Assembly: GCF_009765355.1 (NCBI RefSeq)
Contig: NZ_VTHK01000028.1
Coordinates: 60,333-124,332, forward strand
Origin: Amycolatopsis anabasis
GTDB lineage: Bacteria; Actinomycetota; Actinomycetes; Mycobacteriales; Pseudonocardiaceae
Reading direction: 5' to 3'
Length of the DNA stretch: 64,000 nt
Shown here: positions 58,214 through 64,000 of the stretch, piece by piece
Position numbering within the stretch: position 1 is the stretch's first letter
Layout: each line of letters opens with the position of its first letter
Notes under the pieces: generated by a model
Seen by the model: only the letters and a program-made list of their open reading frames with translations
Told to the model about the DNA's origin: nothing
Database searches by the model: none
Program-made: the position numbers and the translations under genes

Positions 58214-58780
58214 TCACCCCTCGGGGCGAGGCACGGTGCCGTCCGGGGTGTCGTGGCCGAACACCTTCCAGCCGCCCTCGATGTCGTGCTCCAGGTCGTA
58301 GCTCATGTCGTCGCGCAGCAGCCACGGCCGCGCTCGGCCGCCGGTGGAGTGGTCGGTCAGCAGCACCGGATCCTCGGCGGCGGTGAGCAACTGCCACCGC
58401 CGGACGCCGCGTTCGGACTCGATCTCGCGGGTCAGCAGCAGCGCCTCGACGCTGTAGGTGACCGGAAACGCCGGGAGCGCCCGGACCCACAGTTCCGGCG
58501 CCTCCGGCGTGCGCAGGATCAGATACCGCCGCCGGGCGTGCCAGATCAGCGGCACCGCCTCCGGGTTCTGCTCGCCCTCGCCCAGCTCGGCCAGCACCGC
58601 CCCGGCCGCCGCGGTCTCGGCTCCCATCCAGCCCAGCGGGACGCCCTCGCGCTGGCATTCGCCCGCTACGTAGGAGCGCCACTGCGGGAACACCTCGTCG
58701 AACGCGGTGACCATCTCCAGCCGCTGCATCGTGCGGTCGGCCGGATCAGGGGTGTCCGGGTCGGGCTCGATCGTCGTCAC
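58214..58780 (-). CDS. Hypothetical protein
   Basis: A 188-residue protein. LEMVTAFDEVFPQWRSYVAGECQREGVPLGWMGAE, YLILRTPEAPELWVRALPAFPVTYSVEALLLTREIESE and the C-terminal SYDLEHDIEGGWKVFGHDTPDG. Function unknown. GTG at 58780 is chosen: TACTGT 9 bases before it suggests a leaderless promoter. A fragment of a homologue is at 28534. Convergent with the methyltransferase gene. Confidence 0.6.
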   Translation of the reverse strand: MTTIEPDPDTPDPADRTMQRLEMVTAFDEVFPQWRSYVAGECQREGVPLGWMGAETAAAGAVLAELGEGEQNPEAVPLIWHARRRYLILRTPEAPELWVRALPAFPVTYSVEALLLTREIESERGVRRWQLLTAAEDPVLLTDHSTGGRARPWLLRDDMSYDLEHDIEGGWKVFGHDTPDGTVPRPEG

Positions 58781-58849
58781 GACCGTCCACAGTAGAGCGC
58801 GGCCCCCGGCGCCACGACCGAGCGACACCGAACTCGGCACGATCGGGTG

Positions 58850-59422
58850 TCACGAGGCAACGCCGGGGAACAGGGCGCGGGGTTCGAGGTCCAGCCGGGT
58901 GGTCGGCACCGCGTCGGGCGGGTTGAGATCGAGCACCAGGTCGCCCAGGCGGCGGATGGTGTGCTGGATGTAGGCCGTGATCGTCGCGAGGTCGTCGGGG
59001 TCGACCGGATGGCCTTCGGCGGCGAGCTGGTTGGCCGCGTCGGTGATGTCCAGAGCGGTCGAGTAGATCGCGCAGTTGGCCATCAGCTCGTTGAATTTGA
59101 CCACCCGCTCCTGGTACTCGGGATCGTTGTGGCCGATGAGCGCCCCGCCGACCATCAGCCAGTCCGAGTAGCCGTGAAACGCCTCGGCCTTGTTGGTGAT
59201 CGCGGTGATCTGCTCCCGCAGCTCGGGTTCGGACAGGTACCGCAGCAGCGTGATCGTGCGGATCACCCGCCCGAGTTCACGGAACGCCCGGTACAGCCGG
59301 TTCTTCCGCGAATGGTTGCCCAGCCGCCGCAGCAGCGTCACCGACGAGACCCGGCCCTCCCGGATGGAGATGCTGGTGCGCAGCAGGTCCGTCCAGTGCT
59401 TCTCGATCAGGGCCGTCCGCAA
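58850..59422 (-). pseudogene. Tn3-family transposase, C-terminal fragment
   Basis: The frame reads SVTLLRRLGNHSRKNRLYRAFRELGRVIRTITLLRYLSEPELREQITAITNKAEAFHGYSDWLMVGG...VVKFNELMANC, the C-terminal DDE part of Tn3 transposases. A complete one has near 1000 residues; only about 190 are here. The N-terminal side is lost. Another Tn3-type fragment (N-terminal region) is at 61817-62074 on the same strand. Confidence 0.8.
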
Positions 59423-60025
59423 GGTGCGCCCGTTCGGTCCGGCTGGCCCGGTGCGGTTATTTCCGGCCTCGTTTGGGGGATGGGAGCGGATCGCGGTCCT
59501 GCGGGCGGTGTCGGTCCGGCTAGTCTCACGCCTTTCGTGGTGTCACCGAAAGGGATGACGGAGGGGGCGGGCGGTGTGGCACGGCTGACCTAGGTGTTCG
59601 TGCCGGTCGACGGGCGCCTGCTGGTGCGCGAGGTCGACGAGGGCCTGGAGCAGCACGAGTGAGGAGCGTTGCAGGCCGGGCTGCTGGCCGCGGTGAGCCG
59701 CGATGTCGATCCGCATCCCCAGCGGACGAACGGGTCGCCTTGCCCGGCGGGCTGTGGGCGCGGATGGCCGACGGGATCACGCACTAACAAGGCAGCACCG
59801 AGGGAACATCCCAGCCGAATTCATCGAAGGACCGCCCCTGCTGAAGATTGGCAAGCGCCCGAGGGACAAAGTCGAGCACGTCATCAGGCAGGTCGTCAGG
59901 CGCGAACCAGCTTCTCCGGGGTTCATCCCTGTTGCGCCCACGGTTCTCGCTGGCAGTAACCCTATTTGTGGGGTGATTGTGGTGCAACAGGTGTCGTGAA
60001 ACGGGGGATGCTGATAGATGCGGAC
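59423..60025. other. Decayed mobile-element DNA
   Basis: No intact gene. Short protein-like pieces are visible: FVPVDGRLLVREVDEGLEQ on plus (about 59594-59658) and DDLPDDVLDFVPRALANLQQGRSFDEFGW on minus (about 59800-59900). They look like remnants of genes cut by transposon activity. Confidence 0.4.
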
Positions 60026-60210
60026 TCATGCGAGTAGGTGCTCGCCGTCGTTGCCACCGAGTAGGAAGGTGAACCGGTCGATGTCGGTGCCGAGTGCGGC
60101 CGCGTCGTAGCCCGGGGTGCCGACGAACCGGGCAAAGGAGGCTTTGGTCTGGTCGTCGGCGGTGATCCAGTCCTTGTTGAACTGGGGGCGCGAGTAGCAG
60201 CGGTACAGGA
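60026..60210 (-). pseudogene. Gene fragment of unknown family next to Tn3-like repeat
   Basis: The frame YSRPQFNKDWITADDQTK..FARFVGTPGYDAAALGTDIDRFTFLLGGNDGEHLLA ends in TGA at 60026-60028. Upstream, the frame runs into the terminal-repeat-like sequence and a stop, so only the last 60 residues remain. Family not recognised. Confidence 0.4.
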
Positions 60211-60234
60211 TCCCCCGTTAGGGCCCTAAGCCCT
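60198..60234 (-). repeat. Tn3-like terminal repeat candidate, copy B
   Basis: Matches copy A (28655-28692) at about 35 of 41 positions when flanks are included, and all substitutions are transitions. It includes a perfect palindrome TTAGGGCCCTAA. It lies in the same orientation as copy A, so the two are direct repeats about 31.5 kb apart. Confidence 0.45.
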
Positions 60235-60461
60235 GGTCGTGGTGGCGCGGGGCTGGGTCGATCAGCGGCGCGGTTGCCTGCTCGGGCGTGGCGGTCAGCT
60301 GGTTCTGTTCTCGTCGGCGTTCACGAGCGGCCCGCGGTGGGCAGATCGGGGCGCCCAGGCAGGCCCTGATCAGGGGTCCCCCGATCCGGTGGAAACGGCT
60401 TAGCCGCCCGAGCTGCCGCCCAGACTGGGACTGGGCCAATCCGGAGCGAAGGAGTCGAACG

Positions 60462-61022
60462 ATGTCGGAGCGGGGCAACGTCCTGAGGCGCGTGGGTTTT
60501 CCGGCCCGAGCCATCGCCATGGTCGGCGCCCTCCCGCTGGCCGCGGCCGGGCTGTTCGCGGCTCCCGCACCGGTGGCCGATGCTCAAGACGTCGATCTGG
60601 TCTGCGTCACCACGTTCCAGTTCAACTTCGCCCCGCCGCTGGACTTCAACACCGTCGGCGCCGACACCGTGGCCACGATCGCGAGCTGTCGTTCTCCCAA
60701 CGGCAGTCAGCCGCAGCTGAAGTCGGCCCAGGTGAACGGCACGCCTGGAGCACTAGCCGAGGGCTGCGCCCCGGCGCCGTTGCACGTCGGCGGCGAGGCA
60801 ACCTTCGAGTGGAACACCGGGCGCACCAGCACGATCGAGTTCGTGGTCAGCACCGACCCCGCCAGCGGAGATCTCGGGCTGTCGGCCAGCATCGACAGCG
60901 GTGTGATGGCCGGGGACACCATCACCGCCGTCCCCGTGATCGTCACCCAAGACGGCCTGTGCGGTTCGGGTGGCGTGCGGAGCTTCACGGCGAACACTGC
61001 CGCCTTGACCTTCACACACTGA
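60462..61022 (+). CDS. Exported protein of unknown function
   Basis: A 186-residue protein. Signal peptide with Arg-rich start (MSERGNVLRRVGFPARAIAMVG...AAAGLFAAPAPVADA) then a beta-rich domain with four Cys (LVCVTTFQF, IASCRS, AEGCAP, GLCGSGG) that may form two disulfides. No family recognised. ATG with AAGGAG 7 bases upstream. It lies between Tn3 fragments, so it may be cargo or a later insertion. Confidence 0.65.
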   Translation: MSERGNVLRRVGFPARAIAMVGALPLAAAGLFAAPAPVADAQDVDLVCVTTFQFNFAPPLDFNTVGADTVATIASCRSPNGSQPQLKSAQVNGTPGALAEGCAPAPLHVGGEATFEWNTGRTSTIEFVVSTDPASGDLGLSASIDSGVMAGDTITAVPVIVTQDGLCGSGGVRSFTANTAALTFTH

Positions 61023-61231
61023 GAGAACCGGCCGCAGTTGTCCGAGCCTGGACGCGACCGAGGACATCGCTGCGGCGGGTGACCGGCCGTAGCGAGCTCA
61101 ACTACGAACGCGCCAACGCCGCCTGCCTCCGCGCCCGGCACTACGTCCGGCTCGACCGTGGCGAACATGCCGCAGCCGCAGTCCTCGAGCCCACTGGTCC
61201 ACGTCGCGGGTGACTGGTTCTGGCCGTTGCG

Positions 61232-61699
61232 CTACCCGGCGGGCTGGATCACCAGATCGATGCGGTCGTCGTCGGGCCAGGTGACCTGAACCTCGCCGCG
61301 CGCGGTCTTGTAGGTGCCGGTGCCGCCGACGATCGCTCCGGTGCCCTTCCGCGGGAAGGGCCCGAACCGGTTGAAAACCCGCTGATAGTGGATCTCGCCG
61401 CCTTTCAGCCGAAGCACCACGTCGGCGGCGACCACGGGCCCGTCGAGCGTGAGGTCGACGACGGCGCACGATGCCACGGCGTCACCGGCATCAGCACCGG
61501 CCTCGTCGAACAGGTCGAGCGTCGCAATGTAAGGCGAACCCAGCGACGGAACGGCAGGCAACGTGATCTGCGTGCGGCGTGCGGTGAGCTTGAGGGGCTG
61601 GTGGATCCGTGGCGCGGCGGCGGCGGGGCTGGTGCCCGCGAGGGTCAGCCCGGCCACACCGAGGCCGAGCGCGGCGAGATGCTGGCGACGCGTTGTCAT
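61232..61699 (-). CDS. Tat-exported allene-oxide-cyclase-barrel-like protein
   Basis: A 155-residue protein. Twin-arginine signal MTTRRQHLAALGLGVAGLTL, then a beta-barrel domain with DLFDEAGADAGDAVASCAVVDL, FNRFGPFPRKGTGAIVGGTGTYKTARGEVQV, as in actinobacterial AOC-barrel/dirigent-like proteins. Activity unknown. ATG at 61699 with AGGGAG upstream. Encoded alone. Confidence 0.75.
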   Translation of the reverse strand: MTTRRQHLAALGLGVAGLTLAGTSPAAAAPRIHQPLKLTARRTQITLPAVPSLGSPYIATLDLFDEAGADAGDAVASCAVVDLTLDGPVVAADVVLRLKGGEIHYQRVFNRFGPFPRKGTGAIVGGTGTYKTARGEVQVTWPDDDRIDLVIQPAG

Positions 61700-61816
61700 G
61701 AACACTCCCTGGGTCGGGGTTCAACGGCGAATGGGGCATCCGGGCCGTCCGCAACCGCCACGCCACGACGTCGGCGGTAGACACCGCTCCAGCCCAGGAC
61801 CTGGAAACCGATTCCC

Positions 61817-62074
61817 CTACTCACCTTGGTGATCGCGCCCATCGATCAGCAAGGACGACGACACCTCCGAGTGAACGGAACCCCTCGGTCGGCGCACGGC
61901 GAGTCCGACCGCACCCTCCGAGAGTTCGGAAACAAGCAACCCGGCGTCGACTGCGCGGGCGCCCTCACACAACTCAGTGTGCAGGTTCGCCGCGGCCGCC
62001 TCCCGACACTCCGACACCAGCCGTGCCAGGACGCTCACACCCGGCAGCAGTACCTGCTTCTCCCGCCCCCACAT
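61817..62074 (-). pseudogene. Tn3-type transposase N-terminal region fragment
   Basis: WGREKQVLLPGVSVLARLVSECREAAAANLHTELCEGA resembles the part after the N-terminal DUF4158 domain of Tn3 transposases. It is only about 85 residues long and is joined at its 5' side to an integrase fragment. Confidence 0.5.
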
Positions 62075-62087
62075 GACAGATCTTCGC

Positions 62088-62462
62088 CGCATGACACAGA
62101 AACGCCCGGACGCCCACCAGGACGCCTGCGATCCTGGCGGGGCCACGCACCGGTTCAGCGCCCGGCCCGGCCAGCACCAGCGTCGCGCCCTGGGCCGGGG
62201 GCTCCAGGCCCGTCAGTTCCCGGGGCGCGAACCGCAGCCACGTGATGAACAACGACAAGTCCTCCACCGCTGCTCGCCAGTCTCGTGCCGTCCGCCCACA
62301 CCACCGCAGGTAGAGCGCCACGGCGCTCGCGTACGACTTGGTGGTCAGCTCAGCCTGATCCCGCCCGAATCGCACATGCCGCAGGAACGCATCCGCGACC
62401 TCGACAACGGCCAACTGCTCATCTAGCACCGTCCAGTACTTCTCCCCGGACGGCAGCACCAC
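62088..62462 (-). pseudogene. Tyrosine recombinase/integrase, N-terminal fragment
   Basis: LPSGEKYWTVLDEQLAVVEVADAFLRHVRFGRDQAELTTKSYASAVALYLRWCGRTARDWRAA...LAGPGAEPVRGPARIAGVLVGVRAFLCHA matches the SAM-like core-binding domain of actinobacterial integrases. The catalytic domain with R..H..R..Y is missing, since sequence changes to the Tn3-type fragment after 62088. Confidence 0.65.
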
Positions 62463-62561
62463 TGGAAACGCTCGCAACGCGCCTCTCCGCTTCTCTCGAT
62501 GTGCAACATGACACAACAAGAACCTCAGCCCTGGAGACGCGAAGTGAACACCACTTGATCT

Positions 62562-62966
62562 CTAAGCCGCGCAACATGGAACAACACTGTGCGAACCCTG
62601 GAGAATCCACACCAACTCAGTGCACTTATGAGGCTCGCAAACATGTGGGTTGCCCACCCACCTGCTGACCGAGAAGTAAAAGTCGACCCGCGGCTCGGCA
62701 GAGCGACGAAACATCACTCCCGCCGGAACCAGATCGTTCGCATCAATGCCGACTCCGATCTCCTCCGCAGTCTCCCGCACTGCGCATTCAGTGACTTTCT
62801 CGCCCAAGTCCACGTGGCCAGCAACAAAAGCCAACCTGTTCCGGCCGTAGTCGGTGCCGTCCCTCCTCATCAGCAGCACGTGGCCGCTTGCAGGGTCGAT
62901 CACTATGACATGGGCAGCTACCGGGTATCGATCGTGCTGGGTGTCCCGGATGAACTTGTCGACCAC
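62562..62966 (-). CDS. NUDIX hydrolase, possibly shortened at the C-terminus
   Basis: A 134-residue protein. The Nudix box is intact: GHVDLGEKVTECAVRE followed by TAEEIGV (G-x5-E-x7-RE-x2-EE-xG). It would hydrolyse a nucleoside-diphosphate derivative. The end, after EPHKCTELVWI, departs from the usual WFPLDxLP pattern and finishes with VVPCCAA, so a frameshift near 62640 may have cut the last 20 residues. Start may be GTG/ATG at 62966; the ribosome binding site is unclear. Confidence 0.65.
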   Translation of the reverse strand: MVDKFIRDTQHDRYPVAAHVIVIDPASGHVLLMRRDGTDYGRNRLAFVAGHVDLGEKVTECAVRETAEEIGVGIDANDLVPAGVMFRRSAEPRVDFYFSVSRWVGNPHVCEPHKCTELVWILQGSHSVVPCCAA

Positions 62967-63031
62967 ACTTCTCCTGTCTCAGATCGAGGCGTCACGGCGC
63001 CACTGCAAGCCATGGCCGGATGCCGACAACA

Positions 63032-63322
63032 TCAAACCCGACAACCCACTTGCCTAATGAACCCCGGGCACAGCCACAAGCCCGCTTTCACGTGGTCCAC
63101 CAGCAGGACGGTGCGCCGTGCCTCGTCGAGCAAGGCGGAGTAGACGCACAGGTGCTTGTCCGGCGTGGCCGGACGGGCGATCCGGAACAGCGGCGCCCCC
63201 GATTCCACCCAGCTCAATGTGGTGGTCTGGTCGTGTGCCGCGTGCTCGTCGAGCGGGATCACTACTGCCACCAGGTCGCGGACCACCGCGTGCGGATCCC
63301 GATTTGCCACCGTCATCGTCAA
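63032..63322 (-). pseudogene. NUDIX hydrolase, N-terminal half
   Basis: VVRDLVAVVIPLDEHAAHDQTTTLSWVESGAPLFRIARPATPDKHLCVYSALLDEARRTVLLVDHVKAGLWLCPG is the N-terminal part of an actinobacterial NUDIX hydrolase up to the residue where the Nudix box should begin. It then changes to FIRQVGCRV and stops. The matching C-terminal half may be at 50202-50495. Confidence 0.6.
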
Positions 63323-63523
63323 AGCCCTCCAGGACGAGCCTGCTCCGGTCCGCGGCTACTGCTCGCAGCAGCGGGTCTGCGAGCGCCTTTGAGCGCGAAG
63401 GGACGTTAACAGCATGCTCGCCCGATCTCTCGGAGCCCACGCCGAACCTGCCCTGCATCAGATCGAACAGATGTGCGATCAATGCCAGCTGTTGTGATCG
63501 GGTCCGCCAGAGTGAGGAGGGGC

Positions 63524-63718
63524 ATGGCTGTCCGGTTGGTGCACAGGCAATGGTGGCCGCACGAGTTGCGCTTCGGTGACCGGGCGGGTGCGGTGGCATA
63601 TGCGGATCGCTATGGCGGCGGGCTCGCCCGGTGGGACATCGTCCCGGCCTTCCCGGACGCGCCGAGGTTGGGGGAAACCCGGGCGCGGCGGGCGATTACG
63701 CCTGCATCCGGCCGCTAG
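63524..63718 (+). CDS. Small hypothetical protein
   Basis: A 64-residue protein: MAVRLVHRQWWPHELRFGDRAGAVAYADRYGGGLARWDIVPAFPDAP. ATG with GGAGG 5 bases upstream. No recognised family. It may be a short gene or the start of a damaged one, since the sequence after it has no continued coding frame. Confidence 0.45.
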   Translation: MAVRLVHRQWWPHELRFGDRAGAVAYADRYGGGLARWDIVPAFPDAPRLGETRARRAITPASGR

Positions 63719-64000
63719 GTCACCAGCGCGCGGCCCCGTCGACCAGTTTGGCGGTGTGGTCTTCGGCGTCGTGCGGGAAGGGCTCCCGGCGGGCGGCTTC
63801 GCCGCGATCGACGCGGACTCCTTCCAGCGCAGCACGCGTCTGCTAACTGGTTGACCGGGAGCAGAGCAGCCCACGTGTCGTTTTAGGACTGAAACGTTGG
63901 AGATATGGAATGCCTCCGCTTATGTGTCACGCTGCCAACTTCATGTGCAGTCGATGACCGGCTGGACCACCAGCTCGTCGGTCCGCCGCTATCGAGGAAA
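63719..64000. other. Terminal stretch without recognised gene
   Basis: About 280 bases. A plus-strand piece (VVFGVVREGLPAGGFAAIDADSFQRS, about 63757-63834) looks protein-like but has no start. The last 100 bases are less GC-rich. Nothing else is supported before the window ends. Confidence 0.3.

Noticed and set aside
28655..60234. The 38-base direct repeats as attachment sites of an integrative element
   Set aside because: No intact integrase lies between or beside them and the sequence looks more like Tn3 ends; kept only as a transposon-end hypothesis.
63479..63874. 131-codon minus-strand frame at the window end
   Set aside because: Pro/Arg-rich composition without a ribosome binding site; the plus-strand 64-residue frame with GGAGG is better supported.

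Overview
The window is GC-rich actinomycete DNA. Supporting signs are frequent GTG starts, ATGA/GTGA gene overlaps, Asp23/AmaP/DUF6286 envelope genes, an XRE-DUF397 pair, a DUF574-type methyltransferase and an FxLD lanthipeptide locus. A Pseudonocardiaceae-like chromosome or large plasmid is the best guess, but no rRNA or housekeeping marker is present to fix the genus. I saw no tRNA or rRNA genes and no CRISPR array.

Layout. 0-2.7 kb holds transposase DNA: the end of an IS1182-type transposase, then a complete IS110-type recombinase with a long noncoding leader. 2.7-6.1 kb is a stress/envelope block: a STAS protein and a six-gene minus-strand Asp23/AmaP operon with a candidate SigB/SigF-like promoter. 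6.4-28.7 kb is an accessory island, almost entirely minus strand, with plasmid/phage-type families: DUF4326, DUF4192, a ComM-like protein with broken Walker motifs, GP88-type, DprA, SLOG, a zinc-ribbon/PP2C protein, LuxR-type HTH, two PP-loop proteins, DUF932 and NADAR. Many of its genes are separated by strong inverted repeats, and three intergenic gaps hold copies of one roughly 130-nt palindromic element. 28.5-32.2 kb has gene remnants, small hypothetical genes and a secreted trypsin-like protease.

32.5-36.3 kb holds two minus-strand operons: a kinase-fold protein with a RapZ-C-terminal-like protein and three very small hydrophobic proteins, and a degenerate kinase-fold protein with three small unknowns. 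36.6-37.8 kb is the XRE/DUF397 pair with repeated operator-like motifs. 37.9-46.2 kb is a class I FxLD lanthipeptide cluster: precursor, full-length LanB, LanC, a separate thiopeptide-type LanB C-terminal-like protein and two PIMT-like methyltransferases. No transporter or protease is visible. 46.5-50.0 kb has an uncharacterised two-domain protein coupled to a GT25 glycosyltransferase, convergent with a hexapeptide acyltransferase and an alpha/beta hydrolase.

50.2-54.1 kb is a NUDIX remnant followed by three exported proteins (glycine-rich, cyclophilin, beta-helix). 54.2-57.2 kb is a tightly coupled three-gene operon: a helical protein, a P-loop ATPase and a class I aminoacyl-tRNA-synthetase-like protein fused to an ASCH domain. 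It is my best candidate for an undescribed system. 57.3-64 kb has a DUF574 methyltransferase and two exported proteins among decayed mobile DNA: Tn3 transposase pieces, an integrase N-terminus and NUDIX halves.

All family names come from motif recognition by eye; no database search was run.
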